From assembly GCA_029204225.1 (NCBI GenBank), contig CM055109.1, positions 44,393,054-44,457,053 on the forward strand: DNA of 64,000 bases. The letters are read 5' to 3'. Source of the DNA: Diphasiastrum complanatum (taxonomy: Eukaryota > Streptophyta > Lycopodiopsida > Lycopodiales > Lycopodiaceae). Below, piece after piece: positions 24,131-36,722 of the stretch (position 1 is the stretch's first letter; each line of letters opens with the position of its first letter). The notes under the pieces were generated by a model that saw nothing but the letters and a program-made list of their open reading frames with translations, did not search any database and was not told the DNA's origin. The position numbers and the translations under genes were made by a program.

Positions 24131-27100
24131 CTACTTAGTCTCACCTCCTGCAACGAAAATCTTCTTATCATCAACAGATGCTTTTACATCCATATTTTTA
24201 GGCACATTATTTGCAGATCCATTCTCAACTTTTCCTTCCTTTAAGGACCTCAAGTAAGACTTCCTCTGAAAGGCTGTTTCTACAACTTCATTCTGAGCAC
24301 TAACACTATCAGAGCTGAGCTCCAATGCTGAGACCTCCCCATTCTTAGCAGTTGAACAATCTGTTGACTCAGCTGTTGTGGGGACAACAGAGCCAGAAGT
24401 GGGAGTACCATTCAGAGTTGCACCAGGAATAGCACTTCCATTTACTGTGCTGTCACTATCCTTTTCAGTCTTTGGCTTTAAAGGAGCCTCAAAAGTTCTT
24501 TGATCGTACAGGTCTCCAGTTCGTACCTGCTGAAGTAGAAGTAAGGAAAATAAAGAACCGAAATTGGCTAGATAATGTACTGGAGTATAGCACAAGTAAG
24601 CAATACCAACCTGCTGACGTTGCTGCTGAGCTTGCTGCCTGATTTTCTTATCCTGCATAGCTTTTTGTCTATTATCATAAAACTGGAAGTCATCCAAAAT
24701 GGAAGTTTTTGAGGGAAAATTTTTGAAAATATTCAGTATCTCAATACCCTGCTCAAACTTGATCTGCAGAACAGAAAGTTGTATCTTAAGCATTTCACAA
24801 AACCCAACATGTCATTAATATAGCTGAACACCACAAAAATATCTGTGAACAATTTTTTATATATCTTGCGAGTTGATTCAAATGGATCTGAACACTTCTA
24901 TATTCTGATACCTCCCACATTACCTTTGGTAGTCATTCCAATATGATTCACTACAAACTTCTTTGAGATCTTGCATGATATAAGGCTAATCAAGTAGCAG
25001 GTCAAGAGTAAGAACGGAAATGTTTACTACATCTTACCAAGTCCAAAGCCAAGGCAAACAAGATATGATGATAATTTTCACTTGACAGAAATCAATTTCA
25101 AAAAGAGCTAGAATTCAAGGCATGGATCCTTTTGTATCAAACTCTGCACTCAAAGTGGACACTTTTGGTAGATCAATCTTGACTAATCAAAAAGCTGCCT
25201 AATGGAACTGAGAAAACCTCCTTGAGAACCCATCAAAATACTGAACATGTTCAATCTAGTACAGTTATCTAAGCACAAGACACTTGAATGTCAGCTAGAA
25301 AATTGTCAACTATCATGGAAAAAACAAACTTAGCAGGTTATTTTTTCAAGTTAGGATCTAAGTGTTAGAGATGCAAGGACGGAGCAAACTGGCTTGAAAG
25401 CCAAAACCGTTTCAGCTTACCTCCTGAGTGTCTCTACTGTTTGTCACGGGTTTATTATCATTGTTCTCGAGAATAATATGCCGAAACTGACTATTTGGAA
25501 TATCTTTGATTATATGCCACTTAACAGAAAATTGACCGCTCCACTTATCCTGCTGCCAATAATCAACACTTTTTATAAAGTCTACTGGTCCTGTCATCTC
25601 TGCTAACCCACAAAACTGTCCACTTGCATTGACCTGGGAGAAATATGTCAGTCGTTCAATCAGCAAGGAACTCTTTGACAGCCAACACAATTTACATTTA
25701 GAGCATCTAAGTACCTAAACACAAGCACACAAATACGCTGGCCAAAAGCAAACTTTACAATAAATCGTTAAGTCAGTAATGTTGTTACCGAGAAGAGAAG
25801 AAACACAGGGCAACTCCCTTGCTTTCCAGTGGCTCTTGCTTGAGCCTCCTGATATGCACCATCCAGTCTCTTGTTACCATTAGGTGTACTTGCCCATACC
25901 TGGTATTTGATGCTTTTATGTACATCATCTTCACTGTAAGATTTTATTACAAAAAATTTTGCGTCACTATAAGATGTAGTGAAGTCTGAAAGATTGTATT
26001 GCTCTCTAGGAAGTGGTGTGCTGATATCACCATTCGGAGTTGAATGTCCATTTTGACCCTTCATCTGATTGACAGATAATGGAGTTGGTCGCTGATTCCT
26101 GATTCTCGATATTCGAGGTCCCCTATTCTGCTCATTCAACACATCCATTTGTCCATTCAAATTACCATTACCATTACTAGAACCATTGCTCAAATGTTCA
26201 AATGCTCGTTCTCTCAATTTGTTTTTATCTCCTCCAATCCAAGTGCGTCCATTTCCATTGGCCCTAAAATCTACTTCATGTCCACCCGAACCACGACCTG
26301 CTCTCCCGGTACCTGACAGATTTGGAATACCTCTTGACAATGGCGGATAGCCTCTACCCAGCGAACCAGGCCCTAAACCAGGAGATGAAGCTCTTGTAGG
26401 TCGATGTGGCTGTGGAGCAGATGCTCGAACCTGCAACAGAGCTTTATGGATCTCTTAAACAACTGCCAAGGGCTCCCCTAAGCTCCACAAGCACTAGTTT
26501 TGCAGCTTCTAAGTATTTAAATTCTGCATATTACAAAGCAAAACAACAACCACTAACCTGTGTTTGTGGAAGAGGTCTGAGATGTTGAGTAGGATGTCCT
26601 GGTCCAGGTATAGGCTGGGTGATCATTTGAGCTGTTCCAGGATTACCTGGTCTCGGTTGCCCATCTCCATTTTTAGAGACATCAGGCCAAACAGGAGTTG
26701 GTCTAAAGCCCTCAAACCCCGCTCGAACATCTTGAGGGCCTGGATTTTGTACATTCATGGGGATGACCCCTCTAGGGTAAGGACCATGGGGTGGCATCAT
26801 TGCAAGTGGAAAACCAGGCCTTGGCCCCAAGGGCACAACATTACCATTACTAGGAACCGCAGGGCTTGAGCCATCAGATGCTTGAGGGCTTGCTTCTGTT
26901 GTTGCAGGCCCTTCTGACACAATAACCGGAGGAAAGTACGGTGCACCTGGTGGCAGTGTCTGTTGATATATGGGGCCGCGATATTGAAATGCAGAAGGCC
27001 CATAAAGTTGCCCATCTGCACCCATTGTGGGCATTTGTGCTGCTGGAGAATAGGGACCATAAGTGGGCTGGGAAGCATAACCATAGCCTGGCTGGTGAAA

Positions 27101-28719
27101 TATAACTGGAGCATTTTCACCATAAAACCCCTAAAATACAATTTTCATCCATGCGTTCAACAAGTGTATCAAATAGAAGCTAATAACAGTATGTACCTTG
27201 GTTCTAGTATAACATTATAGATCAATGCAGCTATTAAATACGTCCATGGTAAGAACTATAACAGCCACGTCATGAATTGCAGAAGGATAATAAATGCTGC
27301 GAAACAACTTCAAATACATAACTCCCTAACTTGGACTTACCGAGTGGGGGATCTCAACACCGTCAACACCAACATATCTTGGATACTCTTCCCACTCACC
27401 AGGAATAGGTGATTCATAACCTGGCATTTTAAGAATAGACACTGATCAACACGGAAAAAAATCACAACCTGGCATGTTTATGTTCAGCTCAACATGTAGT
27501 CAGCTTGAAAACGTTATGTAAATACTTCCAAAATGGCATTCAAAATCAAATAAACTCACCACCATGACCATAGTCGTACACATATCCATGGGGTATATAA
27601 CCATTTGCCGCATAGTATATCCCTGAATCTACTATGCCTTCAAAGTTAGTATTGTTGTTGACAGACTCATCAACAACCACTGAGCTCGCTACATCCCCAT
27701 TGCTGTCTAGTGAGCTACTATCGTGACTCGCAGCAATCTGTACATTATGAAACAAAACAATATCTGGCTTTAGGATTGACAGATTAAGAACAATTTCTCT
27801 TTCAAGATTATCCGGTCAACAATACAAAACAATAGGTAAGCGACATGACCAGCTAAGCTAAGAAAAAACATAACAAAGGAAAAGCTTTTTAGAAAAACAT
27901 TTCACAAATATAAAGTGAGAAAACGTTTGAGAAACCTAGAAGGACCCGAGTAGGTTAAGCTGTATCTGCGCTTCCCATTGACTTCACGAACCTCGAGTAA
28001 ACAAATCAAAGAATGATACGATTCCATTACAATGGAAGAAACTTTGTTAAAAAAATTATTTTGAAATATATGCTTAAGTGACTTGTAATTTCAATGTCCC
28101 GTACAACCATCACCATTTCTTAAGGGAACGAACTACTCATGCATATACGTATGCAGTATAGTATTCATCAGAATGATGATGCAAGCCCTGCGAAAGAAAA
28201 CATGACTAAAATTTATGTCACAAATTTATACATGTAAATAAGAGAGATTCAAGAGAACTAAAACAGAAATAAAGTATACCTCTAGCTTTTCGGTTGATTT
28301 AGTTTGAGAGTCGAGCTTCAATTTCTGCAGCAAATCGCTTGCTTCTGACAGAAGACCGTTAAGAAGTCCAGCAGCGCACTTGTTATGAGGATGCCTTTAA
28401 ACTTAGATCTAACTCAATTATTTCTTTATTACAGCTATTTGCAAAGATTCCCATCAGGATGCAAGGGTCACTAACCAGAATGTTTACAAGACATTACACA
28501 TGAGTGGAAACACAAAAGGGTTCAAAGCGCAGACTGTCAAAGCATAAAACTTCGTGAGAATTAGAATAGCAAAGAATGATCAGAATCGTCACTCCTTTTC
28601 AAACATTCCAACGCCTTGACATACTCAGATCCACGTTCCCAGTGCATGAACGTACAATGAAATAAGCCAAAATTACAAGCATAAAGGATACGTTCCACGG
28701 GCTGAACGGGTCCTGTCAT
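24131..28719 (-). CDS. ECT: YTH-domain m6A reader, ECT family (nine coding exons)
   Basis: This protein binds N6-methyladenosine in mRNA; ECT proteins act in the cytoplasm on mRNA stability and organ growth. Proposed exons on the minus strand are 28692-28719, 28280-28344, 27560-27737, 27341-27420, 26558-27130, 25789-26430, 25421-25633, 24611-24763 and 24131-24529. All have GT/AG ends and consistent phases, giving 776 residues. The N-terminus [18 protein letters not shown] matches the ECT start, in which a short exon precedes a DLLQKL helix. Residues 30-460 are a disordered Tyr/Pro/Gly/Gln region of the type that drives condensates. The YTH domain spans about 465-605: [49 protein letters not shown], and [18 protein letters not shown]. 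The three cage tryptophans are present near 487, 548 and 553. Exon 9 could start 3 bp later because of a CAGCAG acceptor. No disruption is seen. Confidence 0.95.
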
Positions 28720-29683
28720 TTCTGCTACAAACCCGACCGCCAGCGCTGAGATTTAAGCTCCGACAATGAGACGAGATGAAAGAATGAAAAGCGGATCAAA
28801 CGATCCTTTCTCAATGAAACCAAAAGCACTATGGCACTAAGGAGGTTAGCCTCACAAGTCAATCTGCTGTTTTTTAGGGTTATTAGCAAATGCTGCTGCT
28901 CTGGCACCAGCTAAAAACCTGAAAAAGGAGTCCTGGAGGTTGCAACTTTCCAGAATCAAACCGACAACCAAACGCTCCACTACCAGTAAAAGCACTCACT
29001 AAAAAGGATCGCGCTGCAACAACAAAACTAATCAGACTTATAATTGTTGATGAGGACTGCTCAATTTGCAACCGCTCTGCTACTCCCCAGAAACGTCAGC
29101 AGTGGGAGATGGAGGAGGATGCAGCTATGGCGGATCCAGAAGACAAAGCCAGGATTGCTCTCAGGCGAGACAATCCACATGCAATGAAGCAGAAAAATCA
29201 GAGATCAGGGCTCCAGAAGAGGAAAAAGGAGGAGGAGGAGAAGGGGTGGCGGCCGCAGGCAGGCATAAAAAGGAGAGATGCAAGGAAGAAAATAGGAAGG
29301 AAGGAGAAAAGCCCTAGATTCGGCCACCGGACCCAGTGGCTCGGCCCGAGCCTAGGCCAGCTCCGGGACAAAGCCACGCCCTTAGTTTTAAGACCCCAAG
29401 AACGAACCTAATTTCCCGCCCTGTTGGGGTTTAAGAAAATGAGAGACCACTACGTTAGAGGACCAATCAAACGTAGCCACGTGGCTTCATAAAACCAAAC
29501 CCCTTTTACCTGCTTCTCGTGTTCTTTCTGATAATTCAGGGCCCAAAGTGGGAAGGGGGTGGGGGGAGCCCCCTTTGAGATTAAAGGCAAGAGCTACGGT
29601 CCAAGGACCAAGACAAACGAGCAACTTAATGGCATGGTATATTTTATGGCCCAACCACTTGGATTTCTTTTCACTTTGATGTG
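28720..29683 (-). promoter_or_regulatory. 5' UTR and probable promoter of the YTH gene, plus flank
   Basis: Upstream of the ATG on the minus strand is a pyrimidine-rich leader (TTCTCCTCCTCCTCC near 29220-29250, CTTCCTTCC near 29295) of the kind common in plant 5' UTRs. Plus-strand frames at 29066-29411 are its purine-rich shadow. No TATA box can be assigned. Beyond about 29400 I see nothing. Confidence 0.4.
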
Positions 29684-29876
29684 TTTTTTTTTTGTAAGTT
29701 ACACAACTCGTGGTGCTTATACACAACCCCTGGCAACGTCATGTGAGCAACACCAAGTGAAGAAGCTCCTAAGATGTCACTCCACAACGGTTGGGATTTG
29801 AGCCATTTGAGCCCATGCCTTGCGAGTTTGAGTCAACAACTCTACCCATACACCTCGCTACGATGGACCCCTTCAA
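29684..29876 (-). repeat. tRNA-derived SINE-like repeat, second copy
   Basis: On the minus strand it begins near 29876 with GGGGTCCATCGTAGCGAGG. The A-box-like TATGGGTAGAGTTGTTGACTC follows, then the B-box-like GGCTCAAATCCCAACC, a tail with GTGTATAAGCACCACGAGTTG, and ends in an A run (29684-29693). The order and words match the copy at 10676-10999. A poly(A) end and internal Pol III-like boxes are the SINE pattern. Target duplications were not resolved. Confidence 0.55.
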
Positions 29877-31324
29877 TGTTTTAGATCATTAATTGTGATA
29901 ATGTGGCAAAATTTGAACGTTTAAGACAAAATTTAACAATGGCAAGCTTGAAATCATCTTGTGCCATTAGGATTTGAAGAAAAACTATACGGCTTAAGAG
30001 CAAGGGTATTTTTCACTTGACCGTTTGGATTTATAACACTCTAATAAGAATTAAAATTTGATAGTCTTTTTAATAAAGATTTGCTAACTTATATTAGACT
30101 AAATTTACCCCACCCCACGTTGAATGTTTAGGTCTTAATGTAAGTCCTAGGGTTCTTACGTTATTACCTCGCCAATGATGCATAGACATGGTTAAATCCT
30201 TTCGCCAAATACTCGGAGATATCTGCCTAGGAATTCAAGGTTGTCCTGCTTCTTAAAGAGTTATTTGAAATGTACTTAGATGGTCTCTAAAAAAATTGCT
30301 ATAAAGCTTTAGTCCACAAAAATCGAAACACTTGACAAATGTTTCGAAGGTTTTACTTTTTACATTCAATTGAACATTGTGAAAAGAACTTGATTGCGAA
30401 GTAAAATTTTTGCTCTAATCCTTTGAAACATTATTCCTTTGAAAATGTCTTGTACATATCATGTACTTGCCCCTCACATTGCAAAGATTGTCATCATAGA
30501 TTTTAGACTAATTTCATGAAAAGGGAAAGGGGCCGAGGGTGAAAGGCCTAGTAAAGGCCTGTTCAACCTCACGTGGGTAAAAGGGCAAGAAAGGGTCTTT
30601 ATCTCCACCAATGTCACTTTTGAGATTTTTTATGCATTTGCCAAGTAAATTAATCTAAAATACCAAACATAACTACCAAATGGACATCACGACTATGAAG
30701 ATTGGCTTACCATCGATAAGAAGTTAATCAAAAGATATCATGTACGTTGGAAGATGAAGAATATAAAATCACCATTCAAAAGGATTTAGCAAAAAGGCCA
30801 CTTTTTCTTCATCAAACTCACCTAGACGAAACACATTAGCTTTGAGACAATCATCACAATAGCTTACCAATATTGCAACAAAACTAAAAAAATATATGAG
30901 TTTAAACAAAAAACAAAGTTAGATAAATCAATTTATATTAACCATGTTCTTTGAAAAATTGTTAGAGAAAATACACACTATTTTCCAATAAGATTAGATT
31001 GATATGGATTAGTCAATTTTTACATAGGGGAATGAAACTTTATGGTGACCCTAGTGATCGATATTTTTCACCCAAACGAGCTCACCAAATGTTTTTTAAT
31101 TTTTAATAGTAGATTACTAGAATGGTCATTTTTCCATTACATAGAGAGTTCACCCAACTTCAATGATGGACTTACCAAGCTCTAAACATCCTCTAAAGTT
31201 GAGACTTGCACATTATCCCCGAAAATAGCCAAGTTGGATAAAGCTATTTGTTGCATCCATAAGGCTCAATCTCGCTCGTTGCATAATAGAAATATCTTGC
31301 ACCCTCAAGCTCCAATCTTGGCAG
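29877..31324. other. Intergenic, no gene recognised
   Basis: AT-rich, without long open frames or element landmarks. Confidence 0.45.
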
Positions 31325-31785
31325 TGTTAAAATTTCGATAGAATCTAGTGTAGTATGCAGATCACATCAATCAATCACCATAGCCACTCCTCACAAGCTC
31401 TCAAAGATGGCACAGCAAAAGTTTTAGATTACAAAGAGAAAACTGTACATATGCCAAAAGCCCCAACATGCATGGGCTCGACAACACACTTAAAAAGGCA
31501 CATGTCTGACTAAAAGGCCCAACATAGGTACTGACAAACCCAAGACATGCCCCTGAGTATAGCATAATGAAACCAAAATATATTGTGCATGCTAATTTTC
31601 CTACGCGTGCGGCTACTCGGCTAACCCAAGTAGCCAGTTACGGGATCAATCCTCGATCGATATGTCCACAACGGGTCGCGTCTCGAACACAAGCAAATAC
31701 AATAAATCTAATTAAGTGTACACTAATTACAATATCACATTTAGAACTTACATAAAATGAATCAGATCAAAACTGGTTTCTAACA
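31325..31785 (-). repeat. Probable copia LTR, 461 bp
   Basis: On the minus strand it begins TGTTAGAAACCAG directly after the polypurine tract GCTTAAGGGAGAT and ends AATTTTAACA. The TGTTA...TAACA ends are inverted. The purine tract makes it a 3' LTR whose body lies to the right. No primer site follows it on the left. Confidence 0.55.
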
Positions 31786-34061
31786 ATCTCCCTTAAGCTC
31801 AAATGTGATAGGAGTAAAGAAATATATTGCAGCAGTGTCTGGAGTGTCCAAAAGATGTTATGCATATCCCACCATCAAACCACCAGGTTTGGCACACAAA
31901 GTATCATGCAAACACAATGCTCATATAGAGACTCTACCACACTCTCGACCAACTGACTCCCGACTTGAACATAAGTGGACCACATGAGCGACATGGCTCA
32001 AACTGAGGAAATCCCACTGCCATCATGAGACTTATATCCTCCATCTAGCTAGGTTGACATCCTATCAGACACTTACAAACACATACTTGTAAAGTTGACA
32101 TAAATGAGTGACTGAGGTCAAACTGAAAAAATCTTACTGCCACCATAAGATTGTACCTTCACTAGACAGACAGCTAGTAGACATAATGACAAGTCAATGA
32201 GCATAAAACGGCTACGTTGTTTCATTACGATGCAAATGCATAAGCACATACAACTCTGACTCAGATCTAGACTCTCGTGACAAGGTAACATGCAAGTACA
32301 CCCGTTAGGCAAACCAACACGAATACGTCAAATACATGACTAGGCTTGTGCAAACTGTGGTATCATGTCGTACCAACACCTATCACTTGTAGATCCGCCG
32401 CTACATCACTGGTCTCGGAATCAAGTCCTCAACCATGGCTCGCACCTGTAACCAAGATGCTCTCACGTCCAAGCATATCCAACTTTATAATAAGTCTTGA
32501 AAGCTAATCCTCATCCATTCCCCATGCTCCAAGCACAAGAGTCTACCAAGGACTCAATGAATGAATGTATGCAAATATCACCATAGGCTATACTTGAGTA
32601 GCTTGCCCATCTCCCAGAGATATTGATGATGATCTGTTTGTCCTACATCCCATGTAAGGTTCAACTTCCCATGCTTGACGTTGTCAACTTTTATTTGACC
32701 AGTACATAGGCCTTCCACCAAGGAGCTTATCTCACCACACATGATGCACCAGCTGAAGAACATCCACTATGCATACAAAACGTATCATACCTGAGCAATT
32801 GTAGCATCTCCTTGAGTGCTACTCCAATGGACTCGTCATCCGCATACTATGCTCACTTGATGTCTTTGCTCTGGTCACCATCTTGCTATCCAAGTCAAAG
32901 CATCACTTGCCTCTCTTGGCTCCTAGCATCTGCTCGCTCTCCCTGGCTATGTGCCACCCGACACCATGCCAATGCAAGCTCATCCATGAGTCACCGCTCA
33001 CGGGATCTCGAGACTAATGATCATACTGAGGTATATGGCTCTGAGTGACTTCCTCGTCATGAAGTCCTCGTCATCAGTGTCATCTCTAGTAGATCGCTAG
33101 CAAAACACCCATAATAGTGTTTGCCCTTCGATCACACCCAACCGTGCAATCTCCACCAGCTCTCCAACCTAGAGCTGGCTCACAAAGCTTTACGCTTTGC
33201 CCATTTGCGTTTGCAATGTCCTGATTCCATCATAAATCGCCCCTATAAGTCATGTCCAATGACTGAAGTCCAATGAGATAGCTGCCCCCTGATGATCATC
33301 CCATGTCATCCTACAATCCATCCCTATCAGGTATCCCATGTCATCTCTGATCACAAAAATCTGAGCATCTACCCTATAGTGCCCACTTGTATTCCCCCAA
33401 GCTAGCTCCAAGTTGCGCCTGTGAATGATTCCAAACCATTCCCTAAGATTACATTGAGATGTGAACTCCAAAGTCACCATCAAGTCCCTCACATGACTGT
33501 GCATGCCAAAATCCCTCCTTCTAAACCTATGAGATCTTCCATGGCCCAAACCAAACGATCTGTACCCTGTCATCATTGGAATCTACATCCCTGATGCAAT
33601 CATGATACGGCAAATCGACTTGACTTATCCAAAATAGACTATTAAAGTGTATCTCTTCGATGACAAACCTAATACATTGCTCCACACTACAATGACTTGA
33701 TTTGCAATGACTTACCAACTGCAAAACCGCAAAATCATCATACTCACCACTCGTCAAGAGTCTCGAAAGTGTGATTATTGACTCGTTCTTCATCCTCCAT
33801 GTGTCTCACACATAGTTCATCCAACGCAAGTCCGCTATCTTGCCCAATGGCTTTCAACTGGCACCACCTCGCACTTCCATTACCTATGACCACCAATATG
33901 TGTGTACCTCCAAGCTAGCCCATATTTCTCTCCGAACGAGAAATTTCCAAGCTACAGATGTGTGTGTCAATGCAGCTATTACCTGACTCGACAATGCCAC
34001 TGCCGATCATACCTGTCAGAGTGTTCTCCAAAAGGCCACTTGACGTTGGTTGGTTCGAACC
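31786..34061 (-). other. Probable decayed element body, no recognisable coding
   Basis: This region would be internal to the LTR at 31325-31785. Minus-strand open frames at 33250-33576 and 33527-33793 encode no domain I know. It is GC-richer than the DNA on either side but carries no gag, RT or integrase landmark, so the assignment to an element is positional only. Confidence 0.35.
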
Positions 34062-35340
34062 CCAAGAGTTAAACCTGATCACAAGAATTTTTCAACCACC
34101 CAACCAAACCTAGATCCCTCATGGAGTTTCCTCCTGGATCTAGTCCCCAAGCCATGCCATGTGATAGCAAGTAAATACCATTCCAAAGAATGCACAATTC
34201 ATCGATCAAAGGTGCAAGATACACATCCACGTTCTTGGCCTTGTACTTTCCTGGAATCAATAAAGCCAATAACAAGTGTCCCGTTTTAATACTCAACCAT
34301 GGAGGTATATTGTAATTAACCAGCACAACTGGCCATGTGGACCAAGTTGACACTTGAACGCTAAAAGGATTTACGCCATCCATAGCAAGGCCAAATCTCA
34401 AATTACAAGGTTCGTTTTTAAACTCGGGCCATTAGTCTTCAATATGTTTCCATGCAGGTGAATCACTTGGTACTCGCATCACATCATCCGTAGATCGATT
34501 TTTGACACGCCAATCCATTAGTTGTGCCAAAGATTTACATCAAAATAAACATTGCAATCATGGGATAATTGAAAAATGTCGTAACACTTTTCGTGGCACT
34601 TTATCCCCTTGTACGTCATCTCGACAACGTAAAGCGTTACACACTGGACATTGAAGCTTTTTTGAATGCTCAGCTCTATATAGAACATGGTCTTCTGGAC
34701 ATGCATGTATTGTGTCGTAATCCATTCCAAGCACGGTCATCATCTTTCATGTTTCTTTTCGTGTTTTAGGTATCACATTTTCTTTCGGAAGTATTCGATG
34801 CAACAACCTAAAAAAAGAGCAATGTGAGTTGTTAGAAAAGAAAAAAAAATTAACTTAATGTAAATATGCTATAAAGTATAATAGTTATGTTATGCGTTAA
34901 GTACCCAAATATAGATGTCACGCTACGATCACTCCATTTGTATGTTGCTTGAAGGTTTAGAATAAGAATTGACGTAGCTAGTCTCGAAATGGATGCTCCA
35001 GGATATAGAGGAGTGCTTGCCTCCTTGCGCAATAGAATCTCATCTTCATCCATCTCAAATTGTTCGTGATCTCCGTTTTCATTAGAAGATGCATGCATAT
35101 CATCATTCTCATTTGTTTCAAAGTAAGATTCAAACATGTTGTGCATTGCTTCATCGTGTTGCACCTCATCATGATAATCATTAGAATCAAGTTGATTATT
35201 CTCTTTTCCAATTGTGTTTGCCTCTTCAATTTATTTCATTCTTTGTTTTCTCATGTCTATCAAAACTTGACGTTGATTGTAACTAAACACGGATGGATCA
35301 ACTCCGTGAAATGGCATTCGATGTATTGGCTACACACATG
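34062..35340 (-). pseudogene. CACTA (En/Spm) Tnp2 transposase relic
   Basis: Minus-strand translation gives, in Tnp2 order, an acidic leader and LYPGASISRLATSILILNL with YKWSDRSVTSIF (34900-35164). Next come LGMDYDTIHACPEDHVLYR, CPVCNALR and VPRKVLRHFSIIPRLQ (about 34530-34745). The last block is LRFGLAMDGVNPFSVQ, STWPVVLVNYNIPPWLSI, LLIPGKYKAKNVDVYLAPL and LCILWNGI (34069-34401). The blocks lie in different frames with stops between them, and the protein breaks off at about 34065, before the conserved C-terminal part. Terminal CACTA repeats were not found. Gene loss by truncation is clear, so it cannot supply transposase. Confidence 0.88.
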
Positions 35341-35583
35341 AAACAAATTTCATAAGTGACATATAAGGATTGTGCATCTATTTAGTTTGTATCGGTCTTG
35401 GATTTGGTAAACCTGAATGACATGGATTTTCCCACAAATGTGCCCTAATACTGACTTCTATGGCCAAACCAGACCTTTTTCATTTTAGTGAATGATTATG
35501 ATTGCTTCATAGGATGTTGTTAGATAATTGTATTGTAATGATAAGATTACTTGCCTAAAATTGATCAGTATGGTGGATGCCCT

Positions 35584-36722
35584 TGTTGGATTATTCTCCT
35601 TCTTACCAATCATCTAATCGGTTTTAATCTTCATCCATTGTTTATCCAGTTCTGCGAATTTTTTCGTGTGTTCACACAGTCTGCAGAATTACATGGAGTT
35701 TAACGAGTGTTGCATTTTTTGCTTGACAGAAATCTCGTGTAAAAATGCAGTGTCGCCTTTTTCACATTTTTTTGCCAGTCAGGAATCTCGTGCAAATATG
35801 CAGAGTCACATTTTTTGCTTTTTTCAAAGAGCCTCAAATGTTAAGTATATGACTATGACAAAGTGTGGGGCAACCCTAAATGAGATTTGAGGGCACCTTC
35901 GCCTTTTTCGGCATTTTGCAAAAAATCCGACAATGTTGCCTATGGCTGTTTTAGTTCATTTCTGTAGAGCTATAGTTTTGGTTCATTTATGCAGACAGAA
36001 CGTTTACGGCCAATTGCACAGCTTATCAGCAATCAATGACAAGGACCAGATGGATGCCAGCGGATCACCGGCCAACTGGCGACCGCAATTGACGACCTAA
36101 TTTCTTAGTAAAAATAGCAGTTCATTTTCATACAAGCAAATCAATCGAAAATCAGAAGTATCAGAAGCATTTGAATAATTAGCTTTCTCTCTCTCAAGCT
36201 TACGAGCTTGAACACTCCTGAGCATTCTAGCTCACTTCTTAGAGTTGTTTTAGAGATTGCTATTGCGCAACTGCTTATCAACATTGCGCATTAATTCAGA
36301 CTTTTATATTAGCCGCTCAGAGATAGCATAGAGTACACGGCTTCGGTCCGTAACCTATTGTACTCATTTACTTCTGTTTCTTTTTAAATTAATACTATTC
36401 CTTATTGCGTTCAGTTTCATCTCAGACTATATGCGTTTTTGTATTTCTTCACAACTAATTATTTGTCTGATAATTTTTTATGCTTAATTGTTTGGCTACG
36501 TAAATACTATAGTACTGACGATTTCAAAGTTAGTTACTATAAGTTCAACGTGATTTTATCACTATTGTCTTGTTTGAAATTGATAGGCGTAGTCATGCAT
36601 TGGAAAGATGAAGATAGTTTATTCCGCCATGCACGAAAGGATTTCATTCTAGACACACAAATTATCGTCATTCGTTCTCTTTTCGAGCTAGATCTATCTT
36701 CTGCACATACCACTTTCCGACA
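35584..36722 (+). repeat. 5' LTR of the copia element at 36723-40250, about 1139 bp
   Basis: It starts TGTTGGATTATTC, ends TTTCCGACA, and is followed at once by the primer site TGGTATCAGA at 36723. A clear TG...CA and a start shared with the sequence at 17369 support the left boundary. The matching 3' LTR was not found, so the exact length is inferred. Confidence 0.6.

Noticed and set aside
26564-27220. Plus-strand frames across the YTH gene
   Set aside because: Antisense shadows of the long exon 26558-27130, whose minus-strand frame is in phase with its neighbours.
29066-29411. Plus-strand Glu/Lys-rich frames of 83 and 100 codons
   Set aside because: They are the complement of the pyrimidine-rich YTH 5' leader.
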